In this document: piece by piece, positions 10,281-22,571 of the stretch
How positions within the stretch are numbered: position 1 is the stretch's first letter
Layout: every line of letters begins with the position of its first letter
NCBI RefSeq assembly: GCF_031755915.1
Contig: NC_083382.1
Coordinates: 15,451,501 to 15,515,500, forward strand
Reading direction: 5' to 3'
Origin: Ziziphus jujuba
Taxonomy: Eukaryota > Streptophyta > Magnoliopsida > Rosales > Rhamnaceae
Length of the DNA stretch: 64,000 bases
The notes under the pieces: model-generated
The model's database searches: none
The model's input: only the letters and a program-made list of their open reading frames with translations
What the model was told of the DNA's origin: nothing
Translations under genes and position numbers: made by a program

Positions 10281-12426
10281 ACGGATTATGATATCAACAG
10301 AACCGATTTCATTTAAACCCTTTCACTTTTATTAAGATTTATATTTAAATTTTATATATTTAAAAAATCATTATTAATTTAGATTGGACAATATAATGTT
10401 TTGAATTTTGTGCGTGTTAAATTTAATCAATCCAAATACAAATTATTAAGTTATTTTATAGAAATTATAAGTTTTAATCTATTTATTCAATTATTGTATA
10501 ATTAGTCATTTGACTTGTTAAAATATATACAAATTTAAAAATTTAAATTTGACTTAGATTTTAAATAATAAAATAATTTTTCAATTTGTAAATCTTGCAG
10601 TTAGATTTGTTTGATTTAAATTTTTTAAAAAATAACAAATCAACACCTGTTTAAATCACAAGTATTTTTTTTATCATAAAACTTGCATACTTAAAAAATA
10701 CCCCTCCTAATAGGTTTAATGGGTTTCGTGTATTTTTACGTTTCACTAGTTAAGACTTATTAATTTATTGGAAGATACTGATATAAATCTGATACGTTAT
10801 TGTCAACCCAAACTCATTAAATATCGTGTGTACGTTCGTAGATACATGAGATTTTTCTACGGCTATATTAATTTTCCTTTAGTTTTTAAATCTATCAAAC
10901 TAGATCCATTTGTTAGTTTTCAAGTTAATTTTTATAATTTTAGGTTAAAGAAAAATTAAAAATTAATATTTTATAATTTAGTTATACTGTTAAAATACAA
11001 TTATGACATTTAACTGTTTAAGTGATAAAAACTAATTAGTATTTATAATTGAATAATACTGTTAAAATACAATTATGATATTTAGCTATTTAAGTGATAA
11101 AACTAACAAATAGAATCTAAATGATGATTCTTCAAAAATATAGAGTCTAACTACAATTGGGACAAAACTTAACAAGTCTAAATTATAGTTTGCCTAATAA
11201 TAATGAAAAATGTGTCAACTAAGTAACCAAAATATAGGGTTACCACAAAAAATAAAAATAACCAAGATATATGGAACCAAAAAAAAAAAGAAAAAAAAAA
11301 GTAATGAAAGTACATAAGTTGCAAATATTAAAATTTAGAATTTATACTGATATTTAGAATGACATAATTATTCTACTCTCACCTTTTTGCAATCAATAAT
11401 GAAAACAAAATTGAAACTTTCATGACAATTTCATTTTTCAAACAAATGTATCATGTATGTAAACTGTTTATACAAAATATCAATAACATTGTCTATCCAT
11501 GTTTATGGTACTTTTCGGTTAAAGGTAAATCCTTCAAAATTTCAACATACTTTAAGCAATTTTTTTTTCTAGAATATTTTCAAATTTTCTATAAAATTTC
11601 TATTAAGAAAATTAAACTAACACATCTATGTCACACCTTTCAGTTAATTAAAGAAAATAATGAAAATACAATGCATGTGATAATGTGCTTCAATATAATA
11701 AAAATGCAGATTAAAAGCTTCAAAAAGTAATGAAAAAGCCAACATTACCCTTTAACAAATTTTAAAAAGCTAAATAAACTTTTAGCTTTATATCCTATAC
11801 ATCATCCTTAAATTGATTTTTATATAAATAATCTAATATATAACTTCCTAGATAACATTGAATGCAAGGGTAAAATGGATAATTTATGCAAGAGCTTGGT
11901 AAAAATATAGGATAAAAACACTATAAATTTTATATATAAATATAATTGTGTAGGATAAGCTTAGCATTATTGCTAAGTAGAACAAATCCAATTTTCCACC
12001 AAAAATCAGAAAGTTGGAAGTGATGGTTTGGACTGGTGAAGCAACGTTTACGGTTGACAGCGGTGGAGGAAGCGGAAAGAGACAGACGGAAGCAATATCA
12101 AACCCTCTTTGTGTCCCACATGCACCCTGTGACCGCTCCAACGCAACCTCAAATCTAATCCAAAATCCCACGTAATCATCATCCAAAAGTTAAATTTTTT
12201 TTTAAAAAATTTCTATTTCCAATCTCAAATATATATATATATATATCTATATATAACCCATAATGTTTTTTCCCCACTTTTAATGACATTTATTGGGAAT
12301 TTTTATGAGAATTTAAGGAAAATGAAAACAGGGCAAGAATATAATTGAATTATTCACCAACTTTGTCGTCGCTATTTCTAAGCTAACAGTTATTGTCCTT
12401 TTTTCTCAATACTTTTTCAGCGGACT
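10281..12426. other. Intergenic region upstream of pGlcT, with a short tandem duplication and a MITE remnant
   Basis: No gene supported. Near 10983-11045 and 11055-11118 is a duplicated ~65-bp segment (ACTGTTAAAATACAATTATGA ... TTTAAGTGATAAAA). It leads into a tail (AGAGTCTAACTACAATTGGGACAAAACTTAACAAG) that resembles, inverted, the miniature element at 24182-24475. About 11990-12190 is less AT-rich and may be upstream regulatory DNA of pGlcT. A TATATATAACCC motif at about 12248 is a possible but unproven core promoter element among (TA)n repeats. Confidence 0.4.
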
Positions 12427-12826
12427 TCCCAACTCTCTGTATCTCTATCTTCCCCACTGAGAAAAGCAGGGTCAGAAAACAGAGTGCTGCTTCTTTTGAG
12501 CTTTTCTGGATTTCGGTTTTCTGATATAGTATAAAGTTTGCATTTTTGGTACTAAATTTCATATCTTTTTAGAGCAATAAATTTTATTGCAATATAATCA
12601 CACTATGGCATTGTTCACACTTCAATTACAGTCTAAACGGTTTCATTTCGATCTTAAAATTTTGATTTTTTTTTCTTTTCTTTTTAATGCCATTGTACTA
12701 ATTTAGTTATTGAAATTGGATTCGTTTTTTATTGGGTTTTATGCTCTTTAATTTTCAATGGATTTTTTACTATCTTTGACTTTTATGAGTCTCTTTTGGG
12801 TATAGGGTAGGGTCACTAGGTAAAAA
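12427..12826 (+). promoter_or_regulatory. pGlcT: Probable 5' UTR / leader of pGlcT
   Basis: A pyrimidine-rich stretch (CTCTCTGTATCTCTATCTTCCCC near 12434) looks like a plant transcription start region about 390 bases before the ATG. A leader intron is possible (TTGGGTATAG at ~12796 resembles an acceptor), but I could not pair it with a donor. The ATG at 12827 has A at -3. It is the only start compatible with a full transit peptide. Confidence 0.4.
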
Positions 12827-15800
12827 ATGCAAGCAACATCATACGCTTCGGTCAAAGGGGGCTTTGGGATTCAAAACCAGAGAAAGGGTTTGCTGGGTTT
12901 TGGAGAATTGAGGAATAGAACAAGTTCTGGGTTAAGAAGTACTCTCTGCATGGCAGATAGAAGAAGTTGCTTTGGTGGACTAAGTCTAAGTTCGGTGGCT
13001 ATGGGGGCTGAGCTTACTCGTGCTAGGATTGGCGTTGATGGCATTTTTGGGTCTTCTGCGAGACCCAGATCAGTCAAGGCTCAGGCTTCTGGTTTGTTGA
13101 TCGTTTTTTATTATTATTATTTTTTATTTGTGAATATTTGATACGATTTGGTTTCTTTTATATCTTCTTTGTTCCCAATTCTGTAATTTGGAATTGTTGC
13201 CTGTTTCTAAATGTGTTAGCTGCTCTGATTTGATGTGGAGAATTTGACCATATATTGCTGTTTTTGACTGATGCTGGCATTGGGTTTCCTGCATGAAATG
13301 ATCCTCCAGTTGACATTAAAAATTTGGAATAACTCATATTTTGTAGCTCCATTGCCATGTCATTTAGTTGCCTCATGCAATATCCTTGTCTCACAATGTT
13401 TTGTTTTGATTTTGAATTCGTTTAATGCTGTCCAATGTCTATAAGAACTTACCATCCTAACCTGACAGTTATGCTGACTGTTATAATGACTGTAAATCTA
13501 GTGACATCTTGTTGGTGATCCATTGTCTTAAATTATTTTGGGCTGTAAATGATCCATATCTTGCTATTCAGTTTAATAATTACTAAGTTATTTGCCCCTC
13601 ATATCAATTATTTTTCCTGGGCCTATGCCTCTTATAAGTTATAATTTGTAGGCAAAATGGTGATGGTGACATTTTATTGATGCATGAGCCTATGTGTGGC
13701 TCTTCTACCTTCGGATATTAATACCTTTCGCAGACCACATTACTTGGATTTTCAATTTAATTCCTGTTCTTACAAGTAGTATATGTAATTGGGATGCAGA
13801 TCAAGATCTTGAGGATTTAGTTCCCTCCAGGCCTGAAGGAAAATCTTCTGGAACAGTTTTGCCATATGTTGGTGTTGCTTGTCTTGGAGCAATTTTGTTT
13901 GGTTACCATCTTGGGTATGGCTTACTCTAGCATCAAGATAACATGCTCTGTTTTACTCTGAGCCTTTTGAATTTAACTTCAATATTGTTCTTTAAGTAAG
14001 AGGTAGTATGCATTTATAACAGGATCATGATATAATTATAAATCTCAAGTCCTTGTTACTTTTTCTCTAGCTGCAACCTTCCAGGCCTTTTAATATAAAC
14101 TTATTATGTGCATGAGGTTTACCGTAGTGTTCTTGTCTGTTTTATGTAGGGTTGTCAATGGCTCTCTTGAGTACCTCTCCAAGGATCTTGGGATTGCTGA
14201 AAACACTGTATTACAAGGCAAGAGCAATAATTTGGTTGCAGCATTGAAGAATAGCTTATATTATAATAAACTCATTTGTTTTATTTTCTTGTGCTTTATC
14301 ATTGCGTCTTGTTTGTTATGAAGCAAATCTTTAGCATATAAGTATTGCATAGTGATAACATTACAAAAATGGAGGTGGAAATATTATTCACCATTATTAA
14401 TTATTATAGTAAGAAGTTTTTATTTTGGTATTTGGAAACCTCAACTGAACTATCAATTGTCACTCAAATAGTGTTCTTCTTAATTTTAAGATTGCTTAGA
14501 TTAGTGCTACTATTCCCCAAGATTTAATCTAGCTCAGTGTACGATTTTATTATGTGTAGGCTGGGTGGTTAGTACACTCCTTGCTGGTGCTACAGTTGGA
14601 TCATTTACTGGTGGAGCATTGGCAGACAAGTTTGGCAGGACTAGGACTTTTCAATTAGATGCAATACCACTGACAATTGGAGCATTTTTATGGTTTGTCT
14701 CTTATCATGAAGGTTGTGATCATTGCTATAGAACTTGGAAACTGCTACTTAAAAGCTGCCTTTACTACTTTCAGTGCCACAGCCCAAAGCGTGCAGACTA
14801 TGATAGTTGGCCGTTTACTTGCTGGCATTGGCATCGGCATCTCATCTGCCATTGTGCCACTTTATATATCTGAGGTTTTTTTTTTTTTCTCTCTTTTTAA
14901 AACATTTCTTTTATTATTTTTGGTTTCTGAAAGGACTTCTGATTATGTCTACATGTTATTTGGAAAATTTATCTTCTTACACTATTTGTTATGTGTAATG
15001 GTTAGATATCACCAACTGAAATTCGTGGAGCACTTGGATCTGTGAACCAGCTTTTTATATGTATAGGGATTCTTGGTGCATTGGTGGCTGGATTACCTTT
15101 AGCAGCAAACCCATCATGGTGAGTATATCTTGCCCCGCTTTAATAAATGATAAATGAGAAAAAAACGGATGGCCACTCTGTATTTGCTGAAAGGAATTAG
15201 AAATTAAATAACGTCACCACATACATGCAAGCTATGGTGGTAGTAAATGTTTTTACACATAAACTTAACTGATCTAAGCCTTAATCCCGTAAGTAGACTT
15301 GCATGAGTTCCTTTTCAACAGTTAGTTCAGAGAAATATGGCAATTAAAGATGTTTGACCTTAATGTTAAAAATTAGATTTCATTACCAGTAAGAGGTAGC
15401 AAGTAATTGATGAAACTGAAATAATATTATCCTATTCGATCTAAAATATTACTTCTCTTAGCTTTGGTCTTTTAAACATGAACTTTCTGCCTATTACTTT
15501 AGGCACTGCTTGTTTCTATGTTTTCTGTCTGTTGCTATGTCTCTATTTCTTTATATTTTCTTATCAGGTGGAGGACAATGTTTGGTATTGCAATCATACC
15601 CTCTGTTTTATTGGCATTGGGAATGGCTATTTCACCAGAAAGTCCACGTTGGCTTTTTCAGGTTTCCTCTCAAGACTATTCAGTATATTAATGAAGCTGT
15701 TTAAACATGCAACTTTTAATCAATTATTTTAAGCCCCAATAATATATTTGATTTCAATAATTCATCTTAATGAACATGCATGACTAAAAACCTTTTTGCA

Positions 15801-18800
15801 GCAAGGCAAAGTATCTGAATCTGAAAAGTCTATAAAAACGCTGTATGGAAAAGAGAGAGTTGCTGAGGTCATCAATGACTTATCAACAGCCAGTCAAGGT
15901 TCTGTTGAACCCGAAGCTAATTGGTTTGATCTGTTCAGTAGCCGCTATTGGAAAGGTATTCCTTAAAATTATTGGTTTAATTTAATTTACTTGCAACATT
16001 GGGATTGTTTTTGCCTGGAATGAAGCAAAACAGAGTTGTGTGTATTTGTTGAAAGGTTTATCTTCTTCACTGCGCACACATGGAAATAAGGAACAGTATT
16101 CTATAGGAATGGGATGAATAAACTCGGAAGTAAGAATAGGGGAAAAAGAAATCATTTTAAGATATAAGAGCGGGTCAAAGTGAATTGGCAATGTTCGTCT
16201 TACAATCCAGTTTACACCTAGGTTCGTAATGCCCAGGATTTTCCGTCTGAAAGGTTTACTAGTTCATCTAGTCATTTGGCAAGCCACATCTTACTTTTGG
16301 TTCCATCTTGACTAACCACTTTATCGATGATATATGCATGCCAGTATGTTTCTTCTCAATTTGTTTATATATATATATATATATGCATATAGTTATACCT
16401 GGCAATTCGGGTTGGTGGGTCGTGTTCGTGTCAACCCGTTTAATAATCGGGTCAAAAATGCCTAACCCGAACACGACCCATTTATTAATCGTGTCAGGTA
16501 CCTAAAACACTAACCCGACCTGTTTATAAACAGGTCAACACGACACGACCCGTTTAACACGATTATTTTAACGGGTCGTGTTGACCTATTAACCCGTTAA
16601 CCTGAAATTGACCTATTAACCCGAAAACTAACCTATTAACCCGTTAACCCGAAAATTAACCTATTAACCCGAAATTTTTTTTATTTTTTTTTATTTTTAT
16701 GTTTTTGTTTTATTAAAGATGTATTTTTTGTTTTTAAAAAATTAGTAATAGAAAATTATTTTTATAAAATTTTTAATTTATAATATTTTTTAGTTATTAA
16801 ATATTATATTAGTGATAAAATATTAATTTAAAATTAAATTTAAATGGGTTGTAATAGGTATATAATCGTGTTAAACAGGTCAACCCGAAAATGACACGAT
16901 TAATAAATGGGTCGTAACGGGTCAATTTCGAGTTAAACAGGTCAACCCGAAAATGACACGATTAATAATCGTGTTAAACGGGTTGACCCGAACCCATTTA
17001 TAATAAACCCAAACCCATTTATTCCGTGTCGTTTTCGAGTCGTGTCGCCGTGTCATGATCCAAATTGCCAGGTCTACATATAGTCTGCCAGTATGTTTCT
17101 TCTCAATTTGTTTCTATATATATATATATATATGTATGTATATAGTCATTCTCTCATCCGGGAGAATTCTGTTCGGAATTGTTCAGGACGATATCATGCA
17201 ACATGTTGTGGGATATTATACCATCACACAATATGTTATGGGATGTTGTCCTGGATAGTCTTGAACAAATTTCTCCCAAATGAGATAAAAGTTATATATA
17301 TATATATATATAATTTTCATGTTATTCTATGCTCAACAAGAATTTCTTCCTTTGATGTTTTTGTCTTGCTGCAGTTGTTAGTGTTGGTGCAGCACTCTTC
17401 TTGTTCCAACAGTTGGCTGGGATTAATGCTGTTGTGTATTATTCTACATCTGTCTTCCGCAGTGCCGGGATTACCTCTGATGTTGCTGCAAGTGCTCTTG
17501 TTGGGGCAGCAAATGTCTTTGGTTAGTATTTGTTGTCTTTCCTACTGACTTGGAATATTTTGGTTTCAGATTGTGCTTTCATGTTTTATAAGACTGTCAA
17601 CTGATTCTCTTGCAGGCACAGCTGTTGCATCCTCCTTGATGGATCGACAAGGGAGAAAAAGTCTTCTAATTACGAGCTTTAGTGGAATGGTAATATTACT
17701 TTTGGTGTGAATATTCTTAATGTTAACGTGCACATATCAGAAAAAATTTCCTACAAAGCCATGAGCCTGACCTCTATAGCTGAAATTCCCAAAATAATCA
17801 ACATTCAAACTCAAAAAGTATGAGAAACAAAGAGAGAAAAAAAAAAAAAAAAAAAACATGAAATGATGGCAGTATTTTAGTTGGCCTTACCCTTCCAATC
17901 TTGACTCAAATATGCTATTAATCTGCCAGCTTGATTCCTGCCACTGATGCCACATGCTTTCTGCCAAGCTTGATTCCTGCCACTGTTGCCACATGCTTTT
18001 TGGTAATCCTTTTATAAACTGAGTCTAGTTGATTCCTAAAATTAAAACCTTTCCACTCACCACAAACTCCTTGGATTCAACATGACATTATCCTCTGTGA
18101 TAACTTTTACAAACTGAGTCTAGTTGATTCCCAAAACCATAACCTTTCCAGTCACCACAAACTCCTTGAATTCAACACAACATTATTCTCTGTCATAATT
18201 ATTGGGTAAACGGGTCATATGGCATGAAACTTGAAAAATTTTCACCACATCCACAAAACCATGTCCTATGAAGATGGTAATGAATCACTTTGTTTTTTTC
18301 CATATTAACTTTGCTTGCGGTTACTGCTCTTACTCAAGAAAATATTCTGTGTGATTTCTACTTCTCCTTTCCTTCTCATACTGGTTTTCACCGAAGCTTA
18401 CAAGTTTTTATCTTATCAACTAAGGAAGTCCAAAACTTTTGCATTAGAATTTTTTGTTATATTATCAACTAAAGAAGTCCAAAACTTTTGCATTAGAATT
18501 TTGACTTGAAACTTCAATTAATTGAAAGACATGTAACAGAGAAGGCCCCGTTTTGCTCCAATATCCCATGTATATTTTATGTTACTTCAAGTTATAAATT
18601 TTGGTTGGATGATTTGGTTTTATATGAACTTTTGATGTTCTGCAAAGTATTCAAAACATCTATCACTGTGCTTGATGCTTCAACTGAAATTTGGAACTTT
18701 TTGGTTTGAATATCGTACTGGTTTTTGTTTTTTCATTAATGTGGATTATGCTATTGTGGATTTAAAATAATGGCAGCCTTGCCACTTCTAAATTTTTGAC

Positions 18801-19710
18801 TGTCTAAATTGCATATGGTATAGTTTGAAGAAACTAAATATTGAACATCTATAAAACTTGGCTGCCTAATCGTGAAGATATGGTTTTCTTTTTTTATTTT
18901 TTTCTACGATATAACGGGTACCCATTTTAAGAGGTTTTATTAACTAATAGTTCTCTTGGTGACTTATTAAGGCTGCTTCAATGTTGCTGCTTTCTTTGTC
19001 CTTTACTTGGAAGGTCTTGGCACCATATTCTGGCACCCTTGCTGTTCTTGGGACTGTTCTGTAAGTTGAATCTCCCTCTGAAACTAGAAAAAGCCTCTCT
19101 TTTTTAAATTTTTTTAAATTTCTTTTGACCTTTATTTACCATATGATTATCAATTGGCTTTTTGGTCTATTCAACAGCTATGTATTGTCATTTTCACTTG
19201 GCGCGGGGCCCGTTCCTGCTCTTCTTCTTCCAGAGATATTTGCTTCAAGAATCAGGGCAAAAGCAGTTGCTTTGTCATTAGGCACGCATTGGGTTAGTGA
19301 TAAAGAAAAGGCTTTTTATGCAAATAATAATGTTGTATATTCTCATTTCTTATACATACCTTTGTTCCAGAACAAGTATCCACTGCATTATGTGGTCCTC
19401 TATATAATGTTTATTTTAATATCAATGAGGATAACATGGCCATACGGGCATGGTAGTCTTCTATTTCTTTACCTGTATTTGCATGATTATAAAATTACAC
19501 AATGATCCTCTTCTCTTTTCTTACCAGATTTCAAACTTCGTCATCGGCCTTTATTTCTTGAGTGTTGTAAACAAGTTCGGTATCAGCTCGGTGTATTTAG
19601 GATTTGCCGCTGTCTGTACTCTGGCTGTCTTATACATAGCCAGTAAAGTTGTGGAAACGAAAGGGCGGTCATTGGAAGAAATAGAGCTAGCGCTTAACCC
19701 CGCAACTTGA
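12827..19710 (+). CDS. pGlcT: Plastidic glucose transporter (major facilitator superfamily, sugar porter), 13 coding exons
   Basis: Exons: 12827-13091, 13800-13914, 14150-14217, 14560-14692, 14775-14874, 15006-15118, 15568-15661, 15802-15955, 17375-17521, 17616-17689, 18972-19060, 19178-19292 and 19528-19710. They join to 1650 bases in one frame, 549 residues, close to the usual plant pGlcT length (~546). Residues 1 to ~90 are Ser/Arg-rich without a membrane segment, like a chloroplast transit peptide. The rest has the sugar-porter signatures: DKFGRTR (172-178), GRLLAGIGIG in exon 5, PESPRWL (~288-294), FQQLAGIN (~358-365), DRQGRKS (~406-412), PALLLPE in exon 12, and ETKGRSLEE (532-540). Known role: facilitated export of glucose from starch breakdown across the inner plastid envelope. 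All introns are GT-AG except intron 3 (GCAAG donor at 14218). Intron 8 holds a hAT element and intron 10 holds local duplications. I see no disabling change, so it is probably functional. Confidence 0.95.
14218..14559 (+). other. pGlcT: GC-AG intron (intron 3 of pGlcT)
   Basis: The donor reads CAAG|GCAAGAG and the acceptor TGTGTAG|GCTGG. Only this junction restores VLQGWVVS, which is conserved in sugar transporters, and keeps frame (68-base exon 3, phase 1). A strong match to AG|GCAAG is typical of the rare GC donors. The intron is 342 bases. Confidence 0.85.
16338..17144. repeat. Direct duplication of ~60 bp in pGlcT intron 8, split by a hAT insertion
   Basis: TGCCAGTATGTTTCTTCTCAATTTG followed by (TA)n and ATAGT occurs at about 16341-16393 and again at 17086-17144. 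If the hAT element at 16394-17076 and one 8-bp copy are removed, the two copies become an adjacent tandem pair. The duplication therefore predates the insertion. Confidence 0.75.
16394..17076. mobile_element. Non-autonomous hAT element (683 bp) in intron 8 of pGlcT
   Basis: The left end TATACCTGGCAATT and right end AATTGCCAGGTCTA are inverse copies. Both are flanked by an exact 8-bp duplication CATATAGT (16386-16393 and 17077-17084), as expected for hAT transposition. The interior is AT-rich and bordered by many copies of short motifs such as AACCCG, CGGGTC and CGTGTC (for example GGGTCGTGTTCGTGTC at 16418 and GTCGTGTCGCCGTGTC at 17040). There is no coding capacity. It lies well away from both splice sites of the intron. 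Confidence 0.88.
17925..18505. repeat. Three separate local tandem duplications in pGlcT intron 10
   Basis: (a) A ~38-bp unit with CTTGATTCCTGCCACTG and GCCACATGCTTT occurs twice at about 17925-17998. (b) A ~98-bp unit with AAACTGAGTCTAGTTGATTCC and CACCACAAACTCCTTG occurs at about 18012 and 18109. (c) A ~50-bp unit with TATCAACTAA then GAAGTCCAAAACTTTTGCA occurs at about 18414 and 18464. The copies are about 90% alike. They lie within the 1282-base intron 10 and do not touch the splice sites. Confidence 0.8.
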
Positions 19711-19990
19711 CTTGTAGATAAAGTGCCTGCAGAATAATCTCATCACAGCATTAGACTTCGACCTTAGAGTAGGTGCTACCTCTCTCTTTTTGAGGATATC
19801 AAGCCCTTATTTTGCTGGGATGAAATACGGGGTTAACTAGTTCACTGTCGTCAAATTTTGCCGTTTTCTGTTCAAATGTTGAACCTTGACTGTAATCAGT
19901 TTTAGTGAAAGTATCTGTCTGAATGTTCAGGTGTTAATATTATTATGGTCATCAGCAATACCGTATTTGTGTTAGCATGAAATTTTTTTC
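19711..19990 (+). other. pGlcT: Probable 3' UTR of pGlcT
   Basis: The stop TGA (19708-19710) is followed by about 280 bases less AT-rich than the downstream intergenic DNA. An AATAAT-type signal lies near 19732 and T-rich stretches near 19985. The 3' end was not determined. The next gene runs toward it from the other strand. Confidence 0.45.
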
Positions 19991-20477
19991 GTTTTGTTTT
20001 TACTTGGTTTGATTGTCAGATTGAAATTTTCAGGTGCAGAGAATTAAATTTGAGTTTGAAACCTAAAAAGGATGAAGGCAACAAATGCTTTATAAGATTA
20101 AAAGTTCAACGTTCAACTGATACATACCTAAAGCTCAAATATGTAAGAAACTGGTCATGACAAAATAATATGGAATCCGTAATAAATATATCAAAACTTA
20201 TACCTTTCAAAAGAAAATTATATAATCATTTTGCACTTTACTACCTTAAACTATGTATAATAATATTGAGATGAGAATATGATAGGAAAGGTGAATATAT
20301 TTCTCAAATGTAAATAATTTTACAGGGAAGATGTTCTCTTACAATCTAAAGAAAAACCAAAATAACTAACAAAATCTAAAGCTCCTTTCAGCTGCATCTT
20401 TGATGCTCGAGAGACCACCCAGAAAGTGTTTTGCAATAACAACACGGTAACACCAAATTCTACTCGTATGGCAACTT

Positions 20478-21178
20478 CTACATGTTTGATTTTCTTTCCC
20501 ACCTTTCCTTTGTGTCAAGCCTAGCAACATAGAAACACAGACAAAACATTAGAAGAAGAAGAAACTTATAACACAACATGAAACCTAGACCGATAATCCT
20601 ATTGAGGTCATTTTAAAGCTGTGATGTTTCCTTGTTCTGAGGTGCATTTATTAATAGAAGTACTTGCATGAACATGGGTACAAAACACACAAACACAATG
20701 AACCACATGCATGACTGAGAAAATTTCACCATATAACTCTGTATCTTTCAAAGCCAAGTCAGTTAGAGCAATTCTTGCAACTCACACTAGCTGCATGTAT
20801 GCTTGTGTCCCACAGATGTTACGCATTATATAATGGCGTTTAAGTCCCTCGCAAACATGCATATTACTCGAAACACATCCAGGTTTATGTATATATCTAT
20901 GACTAAATGGTACATGGCCATAACATACCCCCAGTATAGCTTCTGGCACTGCTTTGGTACAACATAAGCTGCTCCAATTTCTTGCTGGACTATGGAGCTT
21001 TTCTCATTATTGTGGCTTTCAGGATTCAGAACATTTGAATCTTTACCCGCAGAATCTTTGGAACTCAGGTCTTTGCTATGAGATTTGTCAGAGAAGGAAC
21101 CCCTTTGTTTCTTTTTAATCTTCGACTTCGACTTTATTTGCAAACGCCTTTTGTGCAGCTCCTACCATATACAAAAAA

Positions 21179-21212
<34 letters not shown>

Positions 21213-21984
21213 ATACTTAAACGTAGTTACTAGGTGGAAGAGATAAATAAAACGATATAAGAGACAACTATGAATCTTCATCAAGATAAAACCATAGCCC
21301 ACAAAAAAAAAAAGTCCCACCATTTTCTGCAGATGGAATGTCTGTACTCCAAAAGGAAATTTATTCCATCATTTGGAATTTTAATAAAATTCATGGCATA
21401 TATTAGATATTAATATTATAATTGAATGCATTAGTCCCGAATAAAATAAGCATAGAAAGTAAGATAACAACAATATCCTTGTCAGCTTAACTCTTATTAA
21501 TCATCATCCAAAACAAATGACTCATAAATTCTAATGTAGATATGAAAAATTAGTATTGGCATTAATTAGCTAAAACATCTCAAATTAGTACAACTTGCAA
21601 CAACTCAAGATCAAAACATAAACAATACAGGAAAAAAATCAGAAGCAAAGTGAAAAAACCCAATTCTTGACAATTTCAATGCTTTCTGATAAATGAGTCA
21701 CTCAAATAAAAAACAAAATTGCTTCAACGACAAAACCCAGAAAATCAGTAAGTGGGTTTTTCTGTATTTTTTTATCAAGATATAGGAATTTAGGAAAAAT
21801 TACAAATTAAATAAAGATCCCAAAAAACAAAAATAGATGAATCGAATGGGAAAGGAGGTAAAAGAACCTGGAATTTGGAGAGTTGGTTTTGGGAGACGCC
21901 TCTGGGCTTGAAAGTATGCTGCAAAGATGGGGCTGATGCTATAGCTTTTTCCCTCCTCTCGTCTTCCCCTTCCTTCTCGCCCAT
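20478..21984 (-). CDS. Small lysine/serine-rich conserved plant protein of unknown function (130 aa, 3 exons)
   Basis: Exons on the minus strand: 21984-21868, 21161-20929 and 20520-20478. They join in frame to 393 bases, 130 residues. Donors are CAG|GTTCTTT and GG|GTATGTT; acceptors are GGTAG|GAG and GCTAG|GCTT. The N-terminal part is acidic then basic (MGEKEGEDERREK). Exon 2 begins ELHKRRLQIKSKSKIKKKQR, a strongly basic stretch that could be a nuclear-localisation signal, then a Ser/Lys/Asp-rich linker. The end reads QKLYWG then LDTKERWERKSNM. I have the impression that this C-terminal motif recurs in small uncharacterised plant proteins, but I cannot give a family name. An upstream in-frame ATG (~22053) would add 23 residues; I prefer 21984. 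The gene is convergent with pGlcT. The precise joins and conserved-looking tail argue for a real gene. Confidence 0.7.
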
Positions 21985-22571
21985 TCTCCGTCTCTTTTTG
22001 TATTTGGGTTTCTGTAAAAAGTTGAGGACCAATAACGGTTTATCTCTGGCCATGTAAGAAGCAATCAAAATCCTTCACATTGGATTCTTAATTATTAATT
22101 TATTTTTTTGTGGGTATAAACCCCATGAACAAAAATTTATTTGAGATAATTAGAAAAAAAAAAAGGCAATTTTATATGTTTTGCACACTACCACTTCAAT
22201 TAACAAAATGGACCTTTTTGGTAAGGAAAAAAAAAATATTTTGTTCCAATTGTATTAACTTTTATTTAATAAATTGTACAAAATTAGACCATTGTATACA
22301 GTATAAAATTAAAATTAAATACAGAAGTACATAAGATTTGTACCGCTAATTAAAAAAAATAGTTATCAAACATAGAATTCTTTTAATGTGAAATTCAAAT
22401 AGTTATTTATAAAAATTATCAATTTATGAATAAATTTTAATAAAAATATTTAATTTTGTTATTTTTTATACTAAAATATAAAAATTAATATTTTAATAAT
22501 AAACATTTAAATTGTGATCGCATATGTAAATTTTATTGGTAATCTTTCATCTCACAAATAGCATTTTTCAT

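Noticed and set aside
11884..12186. Minus-strand 100-codon frame upstream of pGlcT
   Set aside because: No recognisable domain, ends in hydrophobic low-complexity text, and overlaps the probable upstream region of pGlcT. Without a transcript I cannot support it.
12871..13077. Minus-strand open frame opposite pGlcT exon 1
   Set aside because: Shadow of the transit-peptide exon. The + strand frame is supported by the joined transporter sequence.
13158..13394. Minus-strand open frame in pGlcT intron 1
   Set aside because: It lies wholly in intron 1 of a well-supported + strand gene and shows no domain.
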